This document shows positions 6,038 to 12,143 of a stretch of 12,143 bases of DNA, in pieces (within the stretch, counting starts at the first letter, position 1; every line of letters begins with the position of its first letter). The notes under the pieces are model-generated. The model ran no database searches. It was not told the origin of the DNA and was given only the letters and a program-made list of their open reading frames with translations. A program made the translations under genes and the position numbers. This DNA is from Thomasclavelia sp. GTDB taxonomy: Bacteria; Bacillota_I; Bacilli_A; Erysipelotrichales; Erysipelotrichaceae. The stretch lies in contig JAHHTG010000031.1 in NCBI GenBank assembly GCA_020024765.1, forward strand, positions 1-12,143. The letters are read 5' to 3'.

Positions 6038-6379
6038 TTATGCACTAATTTTAACAATTTCATTGTTTTCAACTGTCAAAATCCAAATTTTGTCAATATA
6101 TTTAACAAGATAACCTGAAGGTTCAGTAAACACTTCAACCGTTATTCCATCAATGTTTAAGTTCTCGATTGGTGTATTATCATTTAATTGTTGTTTAATA
6201 CAGCAAATGACTTTCGTCTTTAGAATTAATTGTTCATTAATCTTTTCAAGGTTCTCGTAACTTTTTAAACCAAGGTATACGCTTTGACCATAAGTTATTC
6301 CAATCTCGCTAATCCCAACAAGCATCATCAAGGCTAACCCAGTAATGAAACCTCTAGACTTTTGCAATGGCCCAGACAT
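6038..6379 (-). CDS. comGG: ComGG-like minor pseudopilin
   Basis: This 113-aa protein is the seventh gene of the comG-type operon. Its N-terminus is a short prepilin-like leader ending in SRG, then FITGLALMMLVGISEIG, a hydrophobic helix. The usual Glu at mature position 5 is missing (Gly), as I recall for ComGG of B. subtilis, which begins RGFIYPAV. The rest is a small polar domain with a Cys-Cys pair in KVICCIKQQ near residues 57-65. The gene overlaps comGF by 26 bases and has an AAAGGA site about 11 bases before the ATG. The assignment to comGG rests on operon position and the leader, since the domain itself diverges quickly. No clear terminator follows before efp. Confidence 0.75.
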   Translation of the reverse strand: MSGPLQKSRGFITGLALMMLVGISEIGITYGQSVYLGLKSYENLEKINEQLILKTKVICCIKQQLNDNTPIENLNIDGITVEVFTEPSGYLVKYIDKIWILTVENNEIVKISA

Positions 6380-6758
6380 AATTTATATTATCCTTTTGAT
6401 ACTCGATGTAGATGGTATTACCCAATTGTTTAAAATAGCAACCTTTAACATTATCTAAAAATAACTGATAACCAGGTGTCAAATAAAGTCTTTCATTTTG
6501 CGCATGAAGACACCATTTTTCTGTACCGATTCGATATTCTAAATCACTATCCATTATCACAAAATCCATCCCCAATAATAATTTGTCTCTTAATTGAGCA
6601 ATTCCAATTTCATCTTGAACTCTTTCATCATAAACATCATAACGTCCCACAATTTGAAGCGAACTAATCACTATAGGCAAAAGAATCATCATAATGACAA
6701 GTGATAATAGATATTCCTTAAGTATAAAACCTTCAAGGCAATAATTGATATGTTTCAT
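6354..6758 (-). CDS. comGF: ComGF-like minor pseudopilin
   Basis: The reading frame is open from an ATG at 6803, but I start at the ATG at 6758. This gives the prepilin leader MKHINYCLEG followed by FILKEYLLSLVIMM, with Glu at mature position 5 and a long hydrophobic helix, exactly as a prepilin peptidase substrate needs. The product is then 134 aa. The C-terminal part (LYLTPGYQLFLDNVKGCYF, then alternating strands) resembles the ComGF domain. It overlaps the 57-aa gene before it by 26 bases and the gene after it by 26 bases. No good Shine-Dalgarno precedes the ATG, so it is probably translated by coupling. It should be a minor subunit of the DNA-uptake pseudopilus. Confidence 0.8.
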   Translation of the reverse strand: MKHINYCLEGFILKEYLLSLVIMMILLPIVISSLQIVGRYDVYDERVQDEIGIAQLRDKLLLGMDFVIMDSDLEYRIGTEKWCLHAQNERLYLTPGYQLFLDNVKGCYFKQLGNTIYIEYQKDNINYVWAIAKV

Positions 6759-6906
6759 TGAATCTATCGTTAAATTCCTGGTGACTTTGATAAGCTTTAA
6801 CATAACTTCGATGAACTTTATTTAATCCATAAATCTCAAAACTAATTAAAGCAACTATGCTCAAAAGAATTAAGACATCAATCAAAAGATAACCCTTACT
6901 TTTCAT
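6733..6906 (-). CDS. Very short ComGE-like minor pseudopilin
   Basis: A 57-aa protein starts at the ATG at 6904-6906; an in-frame GTG at 6921 would add five residues before the leader. The leader MKSKG is followed by YLLIDVLILLSIVALISF, a prepilin cleavage site with Asp rather than Glu at mature position 5 and a hydrophobic helix. After the helix only about 30 residues remain, so the chain is little more than the N-terminal pilin helix, about half the length of B. subtilis ComGE. Its TGA is the only TGA stop in the window. It overlaps the preceding gene by 11 bases and the next by 26. Position five in the operon makes it the comGE counterpart. Truncation by mutation cannot be excluded, but the neighbouring frames are intact. 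Confidence 0.75.
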   Translation of the reverse strand: MKSKGYLLIDVLILLSIVALISFEIYGLNKVHRSYVKAYQSHQEFNDRFNETYQLLP

Positions 6907-7225
6907 ATGTGATATAACCACTGCCCAAATGAATAACCATTTGATGTTTATGGCCGATGATTGTTTGAGCCATATTCACATTGCCCTCTTTTGAAAAATA
7001 AATTGGAAAACGATAATCCATATGATAGCGATTATCCACATCTACAGCTTTCCCTTCAAGCAAAGATTTGGTATGTGCTAGATGATATTCATTCATGAAA
7101 CGATAATCACTTAAATCAAAGGTAAAATCTCGAGGCAAGTATAAAACACTAACAACCATCATAATAATCATCACAATCAAAATCTCAGCCATTAAATAGC
7201 CCTTATTGTGCCATCGCATGTCCAT
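6896..7225 (-). CDS. comGD: ComGD-like minor pseudopilin
   Basis: This is the fourth gene of the operon, with a product of about 109 aa. The leader ends WHNKG, followed by YLMAEILIVMIIMMVVSVLY with Glu at mature position 5, a class III prepilin signal. A short beta-rich domain follows, ending GSGYITYEK. Three in-frame starts exist: TTG at 7231, ATG at 7225 and ATG at 7219. None has a Shine-Dalgarno; 7219 gives the most typical 7-residue leader, and 7225 is used here as the longer ATG start. The gene overlaps the end of comGC, which suggests coupled translation. It is a minor component of the competence pseudopilus. Confidence 0.82.
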   Translation of the reverse strand: MDMRWHNKGYLMAEILIVMIIMMVVSVLYLPRDFTFDLSDYRFMNEYHLAHTKSLLEGKAVDVDNRYHMDYRFPIYFSKEGNVNMAQTIIGHKHQMVIHLGSGYITYEK

Positions 7226-7499
7226 CGACAATCACAATGGCTTGACCATTTGAACATTTAGATTGTTCTTCTGTAAGATAACCACCATTCACAAGGTCTG
7301 CTACGCCACTTGGATAAGTTCCAAAGTCCAGTTTAAACTCAATGATAGCTGCATCAACAACTTTCGATAGTGCTTCACATCCGACATTTTCCACCGAATT
7401 CAATACTTTATTAACGTTTGGAACCGTTAAAAGAAATAGTATGGAAATGATCATAACTACAACGACCATTTCAAGCAATGTAAAACCTTTTGTCTTCAT
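7203..7499 (-). CDS. comGC: Major competence pseudopilin ComGC
   Basis: ComGC is the main subunit of the transformation pseudopilus, processed by a prepilin peptidase (ComC, not in this window) and assembled on the membrane. The 98-aa precursor has leader MKTKG, cleavage before Phe, and FTLLEMVVVVMIISILFLLT with the conserved Glu at mature position 5. The C-terminal half has the ComGC-like pattern DFGTYPSGVADLVNGGYLTE. Two cysteines, C41 and C82, could form the intrachain disulfide known for B. subtilis ComGC. A GGAGG site lies 9 bases before the ATG and is embedded in the last codons of comGB, two bases separating the comGB stop from the comGC start. The strong site fits high expression of the major subunit. 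Confidence 0.95.
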   Translation of the reverse strand: MKTKGFTLLEMVVVVMIISILFLLTVPNVNKVLNSVENVGCEALSKVVDAAIIEFKLDFGTYPSGVADLVNGGYLTEEQSKCSNGQAIVIVDGHAMAQ

Positions 7500-7501
7500 A
7501 A

Positions 7502-8500
7502 TTAAAAGCCTCCAATAATTTCCATGGGAATAAATAATATTTGATAGACAAAGATGATGACGATGCCAATTAAGATATAGCTACTCAATTGAATTGCTTT
7601 ACTAAAGGACTGGCATTTATGCGCAAAACGAATTTTAAAATCATCATAGTAAATCTTCAACATTTCACCTAGATCATCACTATATCGCGCAATTTTAATA
7701 TAACGGCTTAACCGTTCATCAATATACGGTGAATGTAAAGCCTCTTCCATTTCTTCGCCCTTCAATAAGTCTTCATCAATGTGGAAGGCAAGGAAACTAA
7801 TTAAAGGTTGATTTTTAATTGCTTTAAGTAAAGTTATTGTTTCTTTTGTTTTGATTCCTGTTTCATAGCAAGCGTCAAAATAGAGAATAAAGCGTGAACT
7901 TAAATACTCTTTATAAGTTGCTTTAGGAAAGTATTTATTTAATAGTACATAGGCAAAGACCAAACGTTTTGGCCTCGAAAAATACATAAACCCGACTAGA
8001 ACAATCAGAATTAAAATCATTAGGGCATTAATTGCAATGTCAAGGACTTCTTTAAAAACAAGAAGTTCATGAAAATCGATATTAAATTGATTAAGGCTAT
8101 TCATTAGCCCTTCAAAACAATATGCATTAAATAAATAAATACCAACAAGCGTAAAAACCAAAAGACAAACAGGATATGTAAGTTCTTTATAGACATGATG
8201 TTTCAGTTCATGTTCAGTCTTATAAATCTTCAGCGAAAGACCAAGGGCATCAAGCAAAGTTAGATAATGTATGAAAACTTTAAAATAGTGACGAATCTCT
8301 TTGATTAAGTAATCACCAAAGATGGTTTCAATCATTTCGCCCCGGTCTAATCGTTTAACAATTTCTTCAACATTAGTTCCGTTCTTATGAGTTTTAATAA
8401 TTGCTAGAGCATCTTTTAAAGGCAAATTCACCCTTAATAATTTATTTAAAGCATCAAGATCTTCTACACTAAAGAATTTCTTTATAAGTTTCATTTTCAT
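7502..8500 (-). CDS. comGB: Competence pseudopilus inner-membrane protein ComGB (GspF/PilC family)
   Basis: ComGB is the polytopic membrane platform for pseudopilus assembly. The product is about 332 aa from the ATG at 8500. It has a cytoplasmic N-terminal helical domain, three hydrophobic segments (around YPVCLLVFTLVGIYLF, INALMILILIVLVGFMYF and the C-terminal SYILIGIVIIFVYQILF), and duplicated GspF-like helical regions between them. Start choice is uncertain: a TTG at 8515, ATG at 8500 and ATG at 8494 are all in frame and none has a Shine-Dalgarno. The 8494 start gives MKLIKKFFSVEDL, which also looks natural. All overlap the end of comGA, so coupled translation is likely. Confidence 0.92.
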   Translation of the reverse strand: MKMKLIKKFFSVEDLDALNKLLRVNLPLKDALAIIKTHKNGTNVEEIVKRLDRGEMIETIFGDYLIKEIRHYFKVFIHYLTLLDALGLSLKIYKTEHELKHHVYKELTYPVCLLVFTLVGIYLFNAYCFEGLMNSLNQFNIDFHELLVFKEVLDIAINALMILILIVLVGFMYFSRPKRLVFAYVLLNKYFPKATYKEYLSSRFILYFDACYETGIKTKETITLLKAIKNQPLISFLAFHIDEDLLKGEEMEEALHSPYIDERLSRYIKIARYSDDLGEMLKIYYDDFKIRFAHKCQSFSKAIQLSSYILIGIVIIFVYQILFIPMEIIGGF

Positions 8501-9443
8501 CAATGAGATTGTCAATGACCGCTTGGCGAATACTTTCCTTTAAAGGATGTGGTAAGGTCTTTAAATGTCCGTCAAAATATTCTTCAATTAATTCCCGGGA
8601 CATGGTTTCATAAAAGACTATCTTATCGTTGGTTCCTTTTTTCGAGAATAAACGTTGACTTGAGAGACCAACCAAAACATTCGCTAATTGAAAGCGACTA
8701 ACTCCCAGTTCCAACATTCTTTCAATGCTTAATAAACAATTCGGCGCATGAATTGTACTTAAAACTAAGTGACCAGTATTTGCTGCTCTAATAGCCATTT
8801 TTGCTGTCACTTCATCACGAATTTCGCCAATCATAATAATATCTGGATCGTGTCGTAAAACTTGTTTAATTGCCTCATCATAATCAAAACCAATTGAACG
8901 ATTAATCCCTATTTGGACAAAACCTTCAGCATGAATTTCAATTGGATCTTCAATTGTAAAGATTTTTTTATTTTTTACACTTTCGAGCATGCTGTAAAGG
9001 GTTGTGGTTTTGCCGCTACCTGTAGGACCGGATGTAATAAATAAACCATTTCGTAAATTTACAATTCTTTTAAAAAATGCGTTTTGATTAGACTCTGTTG
9101 ATAACTTGTCAAGATGAACTAAATGTCGGTCATTGAGAATTCTGAGAACCCCGTTTTCCATCTTAGTATCAGCGATTAATGCAAATCTTAGCGACAGACT
9201 CAAATCATCAATAAACCAATCAAATTGGCCCGTCTGAGGTCGCAATAAATTCCCAACATCAAGATTTGCCAAATACTGAAGATAGCGAATTAACTTATCA
9301 TCCCCTCTTTCTACCTTTACTTGGCGAATCACATCGCGAATTCGCATCTCAATTTTGATTTCATTGCGATAATTCGTAAAATGAATATCGGTCGCTTGGT
9401 ACTGCAACGCTAATCTTAATAAACCATTTAATCTCTTTTCCAT
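8469..9443 (-). CDS. comGA: Competence pseudopilus assembly ATPase ComGA
   Basis: ComGA is the traffic ATPase of the GspE/PilB family that powers pseudopilus assembly for DNA uptake. The 324-aa protein shows Walker A GPTGSGKTT at 139-147, the Asp box TIEDPIE at 163-169, Walker B DPDIIMIGEIRD at 199-210 and the His box TGHLVLSTIHAPN at 223-235. The length fits the short ComGA type that lacks the extended N-terminal domain of PilB. The Zn-binding cysteines found after the QRL motif in many relatives are absent (SSQRLFSKKG). A GGAGG site lies 6 bases before the ATG. It heads the seven-gene operon, with the terminator of the previous gene ending about 45 bases upstream, so its promoter must be in that short gap unless there is readthrough. 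Confidence 0.96.
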   Translation of the reverse strand: MEKRLNGLLRLALQYQATDIHFTNYRNEIKIEMRIRDVIRQVKVERGDDKLIRYLQYLANLDVGNLLRPQTGQFDWFIDDLSLSLRFALIADTKMENGVLRILNDRHLVHLDKLSTESNQNAFFKRIVNLRNGLFITSGPTGSGKTTTLYSMLESVKNKKIFTIEDPIEIHAEGFVQIGINRSIGFDYDEAIKQVLRHDPDIIMIGEIRDEVTAKMAIRAANTGHLVLSTIHAPNCLLSIERMLELGVSRFQLANVLVGLSSQRLFSKKGTNDKIVFYETMSRELIEEYFDGHLKTLPHPLKESIRQAVIDNLIDENETYKEIL

Positions 9444-9487
9444 TTCCTGCCTCCTACTTATTTATATCGGCAAGAAACATTAAACCT

Positions 9488-9516
9488 AAATAAAAAGAGA
9501 TAAGTAAACTTATCTC
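9488..9516 (-). terminator. Terminator after the metallo-hydrolase gene
   Basis: GAGATAAG and CTTATCTC form a perfect 8-bp stem with a 4-base loop on the minus strand, followed by TTTTTATTT. The TAA stop codon of the upstream gene (9510-9512) lies inside the first arm of the stem. Confidence 0.9.
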
Positions 9517-10115
9517 AAATAATTATTATATTCAAGCTCATAACTTAATGAACTTATTTCATCGTGCCCTGGATAGATGATATAGTCTCCACTAAAACTT
9601 TTAAACAGTTTAAGCGACTGTTTAAGATCACTTTCACTGCCGCCATATAAATCTGTTCGGCCAACACTTCCCTTAAACAAAGTGTCACCACTAAAGATAG
9701 AATCTTTAAAGACAAATATAACCGAACCCTTAGTATGGCCAGGCGTTGCCATTGTTTCAAAAGTAAATGGCCCAATTTGATATTGTTTATCTTCAAGAGC
9801 TGTTATTGGGCTACTAATTGAGGCTGTTAAATTCATATAACAATTCCATAATTTAGCAGTCTTGGGATTAACTAAGTCAAAGTCTTCATGGCTTAAATAA
9901 ATTGGGCAATGATATCGCTTATAAAGTGGGTCAACCGCTTTGATATGATCAAAATGGCCATGTGTCAAAAGAATTCCCAAAACTTCATCTTCACCAATTT
10001 TAGCGATAATCTTTTCAGCTTTACCTGCCGGATCAATCACTAAACATTTCCCATTTTCTTTAAGTAGATAGGTATTTGTTAGAAAAGCACCCATCACCAA
10101 ACGTAAAACTTCCAT
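9510..10115 (-). CDS. Metallo-beta-lactamase-fold hydrolase (YqgX/glyoxalase II-like)
   Basis: This 201-aa cytosolic protein belongs to the glyoxalase II-like branch of the metallo-beta-lactamase superfamily. Metal ligands are visible: the THGHFDH motif at 51-57 (H52, H54, D56, H57), the His of TPGHT at 127, the Asp of SGDTLF at 144 and the His of YPGHDE at 184, so a binuclear metal site is intact. The N-terminal pattern LVMGAFLTNTYLL is typical. The substrate cannot be told from sequence; thioester hydrolysis, such as of a lactoyl-thiol, is likely for the family. In B. subtilis the homologue yqgX also lies a few genes upstream of comGA. No Shine-Dalgarno stands directly before the ATG: the rpmG terminator ends six bases upstream of it. 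Confidence 0.93.
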   Translation of the reverse strand: MEVLRLVMGAFLTNTYLLKENGKCLVIDPAGKAEKIIAKIGEDEVLGILLTHGHFDHIKAVDPLYKRYHCPIYLSHEDFDLVNPKTAKLWNCYMNLTASISSPITALEDKQYQIGPFTFETMATPGHTKGSVIFVFKDSIFSGDTLFKGSVGRTDLYGGSESDLKQSLKLFKSFSGDYIIYPGHDEISSLSYELEYNNYLR

Positions 10116-10121
10116 AAATAG

Positions 10122-10143
10122 AAAAAAAGCCTAATTTAGGCTT
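10122..10143 (-). terminator. Terminator hairpin after rpmG
   Basis: AAGCCT and AGGCTT make a 6-bp stem with a 5-base loop on the minus strand, followed by five more T. The rpmG stop codon (TAA, 10142-10144) overlaps the stem. Upstream A residues can extend the helix by pairing with the U-run. The stem is short, so some readthrough into the hydrolase gene is plausible. Confidence 0.75.
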
Positions 10144-10291
10144 ATTTTTTCTCCTTATGGACTGTCATTTTATTACATCTTGGGCAATATTTTTTAATTT
10201 CCATCTTTTCAGGATGTTTCTTTTTGTTTCTAGTACCAATGTAATTTTCTTCACCACATTCGGCGCACTTAAAAGTGATAAAATCTCTCAT
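10142..10291 (-). CDS. rpmG: 50S ribosomal protein L33 (zinc-binding form)
   Basis: L33 is a small protein of the large ribosomal subunit near the E site. This 49-aa version begins MRDFITFKCAECGEENYIGT and contains the pattern TRNKKKHPEKMEIKKYCPRC, typical of L33. Cysteines at 9, 12, 36 and 39 form two CxxC pairs, so it is the zinc-ribbon (C+) form. The ATG at 10289-10291 has a GGAGG site 9 bases upstream. A promoter with an extended -10 lies 30 bases upstream, and a terminator overlaps its stop codon. Confidence 0.97.
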   Translation of the reverse strand: MRDFITFKCAECGEENYIGTRNKKKHPEKMEIKKYCPRCNKMTVHKEKK

Positions 10292-10321
10292 TTCTAAAAC
10301 CTCCGTTCAATATGCTCATTT

Positions 10322-10351
10322 ATTTTAACATAGTCATATGATTTTTCGCAA
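10322..10351 (-). promoter_or_regulatory. Promoter of rpmG
   Basis: On the minus strand TTGCGA (10346-10351) and TAAAAT (10322-10327) are separated by 18 bases, and the -10 is preceded by TGT, an extended -10 arrangement. Transcription would start near 10315, giving a leader of about 24 bases that contains GGAGG. Confidence 0.65.
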
Positions 10352-10361
10352 TAAATATCTC

Positions 10362-10404
10362 AAAAAATATGGATTGTTTAGGCGTTTTCCTTCACAATCC
10401 ATAT
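10362..10404 (-). terminator. Strong terminator after glgB
   Basis: ATATGGATTGT and ACAATCCATAT form a perfect 11-bp stem with a 16-base loop on the minus strand, followed by TTTTTG. It begins 12 bases after the glgB stop codon and closes that transcript. Confidence 0.85.
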
Positions 10405-10416
10405 CCGATAAATTAA

Positions 10417-12143
10417 TTATTTTTTATCTATTTTCTTTTTGCGTGGCTTCTTAACTTTTGTATGGAAAATAACACCCGCAAATGGTGCTAAACGGATATC
10501 TAATGTATTTGGTTGACCGTGTTTCTTCTTGCGATGAGCTTTAATTGGTTCGAAGTTACACATGTTACAACCAGCATAAATATCTTGTTCGGAGTTAATA
10601 ACTTCAGTGTAAGTTCCGCCATATGGCACTCCGATTTCAAAATGTTCATATGAGATTGGCATTACGTTTAACACCACAAGGTAACAATCCTTATCATCTT
10701 GACGATAATAAGAAAAAACACTTTGCGCATTATTGTTTGCATCAATCCACTTGAAGTTATTTGTCTCCCAAGCGTATTCATTACGATATAATGCCGGTGT
10801 ATTGCAATAGATATTGCATAAATCTCTAAAGAAACGCGCAAAGGAATCATGCATTGGGTATTTTAATAAATCCCAATCAAGTTGTTTAGCTTCATCAAAT
10901 TCTCTAAACATCGCGATTTCATTACCCATAAAATTCAATTTTTTTCCAGGATGCGTAAACATTAAGACAAATAAATTACGACATAGATGGAACTTTTCTT
11001 CATAAGTACCAAACATCTTGTCGATAATCGTACCTTTTGAATGCACAACTTCATCATGGGAGAATGGCAATAAGAATTTCTCATTATAGAAATAAGCCAT
11101 TGAGAAAGTAATCAAATTATGATGGTATTTGCGATATTCATGGTCCATGCTGTAATAGCGCAATGTATCATTCATCCAACCTAAATCCCATTTATAGTCA
11201 AAGCCAAGACCACCCCATTGAGTTTCCTTGGTAACATTTGCGAAATCAGTTGAATCTTCTGCAATCAACATAATGCTAGGATGAGCTTGTTTTAATTCAT
11301 AATTTAAACGTTTAATAAATGATTGGCCTTCAACATTTTCACCTAAATCACGATTGCCTTTATGGTAAATCAAATGTGAAACAGCATCAAAACGTAAACC
11401 ATCTACATGATAACGTTCACAATAGAAGTTCGCACTTGACATTAAGAAAGATACAACTGGGCTCGAATTAAAATTAAAATAATATGAACCCCATTCCGAC
11501 TTCATTAGATGTGATTCAGGATATTCGTACAATGGCTTATAATCAAAATTAACCAAACCATGGCCATCTTGTACAAAGTGAGCATAAACAACATCTAAAA
11601 TTACACCAATACCATTTTTGTGACACTCATCAATAAATTCCATTAAATCATATGGTGTCCCATAACGTGATGTAGCGCCAAAGAAACCTGTTGACTGATA
11701 ACCCCACGAACCATCAAAAGGATGTTCAAAAACTGGCATTAATTCAATGTGTGTAAAATGATTTTCTAAAACATAAGGAATTAATGTTTCCTTTAAGTGG
11801 CGATAAGTATTTAGTTCTTCACCTTCTGGATTCTTAAAGCCATTAATATGAACCTCATAAATATTCACCGGCTGATCATAATTGAATGTACGTTTCTTTA
11901 AGTAATCAGCATCTTGCCAATGATAGTAGTCAAGATTGTACATACACGATGCATTTGCAGGACGTTTTTCGCCATAGAAAGCATATGGATCAATCTTGTC
12001 TTGGTAGGTATTATCATTCTTATAAATACGATAACGATAAGCATAAATCAATTCACAGTCCGGAATGAATAACTCCCAAATGCCACGGAAATCAACTTTA
12101 ACCATTGGGAAAGGTTCTTGCCAGTCATTAAAAGAAGTGATGA
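10417..12143 (-). CDS. glgB: 1,4-alpha-glucan branching enzyme GlgB (5' end outside the window)
   Basis: GlgB introduces alpha-1,6 branches into glycogen by cutting and transferring alpha-1,4 glucan chains. The frame stays open to the window edge; the sequence before the in-frame ATG at 12105 reads TSFNDWQEPFPM, matching the FNDW motif of the N-terminal CBM48 domain, so that ATG is internal and the gene is partial. About 574 residues are visible, so some 50 are missing compared with the family. Numbered from the Met at 12105, the GH13 catalytic residues are present: Asp240 in VDGLRFDAV, Glu283 in LIAEDST and Asp351 in PFSHDEVVHSKG. The family motif GGLGFDYKWDLGWMNDTLRY is also intact. The C-terminal tail is Lys-rich. 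No other glycogen gene is visible in the window. Confidence 0.96.
   Translation of the reverse strand, partial: ITSFNDWQEPFPMVKVDFRGIWELFIPDCELIYAYRYRIYKNDNTYQDKIDPYAFYGEKRPANASCMYNLDYYHWQDADYLKKRTFNYDQPVNIYEVHINGFKNPEGEELNTYRHLKETLIPYVLENHFTHIELMPVFEHPFDGSWGYQSTGFFGATSRYGTPYDLMEFIDECHKNGIGVILDVVYAHFVQDGHGLVNFDYKPLYEYPESHLMKSEWGSYYFNFNSSPVVSFLMSSANFYCERYHVDGLRFDAVSHLIYHKGNRDLGENVEGQSFIKRLNYELKQAHPSIMLIAEDSTDFANVTKETQWGGLGFDYKWDLGWMNDTLRYYSMDHEYRKYHHNLITFSMAYFYNEKFLLPFSHDEVVHSKGTIIDKMFGTYEEKFHLCRNLFVLMFTHPGKKLNFMGNEIAMFREFDEAKQLDWDLLKYPMHDSFARFFRDLCNIYCNTPALYRNEYAWETNNFKWIDANNNAQSVFSYYRQDDKDCYLVVLNVMPISYEHFEIGVPYGGTYTEVINSEQDIYAGCNMCNFEPIKAHRKKKHGQPNTLDIRLAPFAGVIFHTKVKKPRKKKIDKK

Noticed and set aside
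6759..6803. ATG at 6803 as start of the comGF-like gene
   Set aside because: It would put 15 extra residues before the prepilin leader; the ATG at 6758 gives a proper leader.
9554..9796. Minus-strand 80-codon frame inside the metallo-hydrolase gene
   Set aside because: It overlaps in another frame the region coding for conserved metal ligands and shows no recognisable protein.

Overview
The window is AT-rich bacterial chromosomal DNA. All sixteen genes lie on the minus strand, so transcription runs from high to low coordinates. The gene set points to a low-GC Gram-positive bacterium (Bacillota): a Gram-positive comG competence operon, an RNA-regulated RibU riboflavin importer, a linked cmk-der-gpsA block and consensus GGAGG ribosome binding sites. 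The EF-P loop resembles what I recall of Mollicutes EF-P, yet the genes read in the standard code: Trp is TGG and no gene has an in-frame TGA. I therefore favour a relative of the Mollicutes using the standard code, such as Erysipelotrichia; this is inference. Of the sixteen stop codons, 12 are TAA, 3 TAG and 1 TGA.

Layout from right to left (direction of transcription). 12143-10417: a glycogen branching enzyme (glgB) with its 5' end outside the window, ending at a strong terminator. 10291-10142: ribosomal protein L33 (rpmG, 49 aa) with its own promoter and a terminator. 10115-9510: a YqgX/GloB-like metallo-beta-lactamase-fold hydrolase with an unusual translation start and its own terminator. 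9443-6038: a seven-gene comG-type operon (ATPase, polytopic membrane protein, major pseudopilin ComGC and four minor pseudopilins), which builds the competence pseudopilus. 5950-5393: elongation factor P with an atypical tip loop, then a terminator. 5330-5141: promoter, FMN riboswitch aptamer and attenuator. 5124-4522: RibU, the riboflavin-binding subunit of an ECF transporter. 4314-15: a tightly packed operon of an unrecognised acidic tail-anchored membrane protein, cytidylate kinase, the ribosome-assembly GTPase Der, and glycerol-3-phosphate dehydrogenase GpsA.

Most of this is ordinary housekeeping and competence content. The least explained item is the 437-aa acidic protein at 3001-4314. 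It has a conserved-looking basic N-terminus, a long Glu/Pro/Val-rich low-complexity region containing a seven-cysteine island, several short amphipathic helices and a C-terminal membrane anchor. Other points worth a second look are the EF-P loop with Met where the modified residue normally sits, a 57-aa pseudopilin, the hairpin between a Shine-Dalgarno sequence and the start of the metallo-hydrolase gene, and a possible alternative pairing between the FMN aptamer and its terminator. There are no tRNA genes, mobile elements or CRISPR arrays, and no gene-free stretch exceeds 300 bases.
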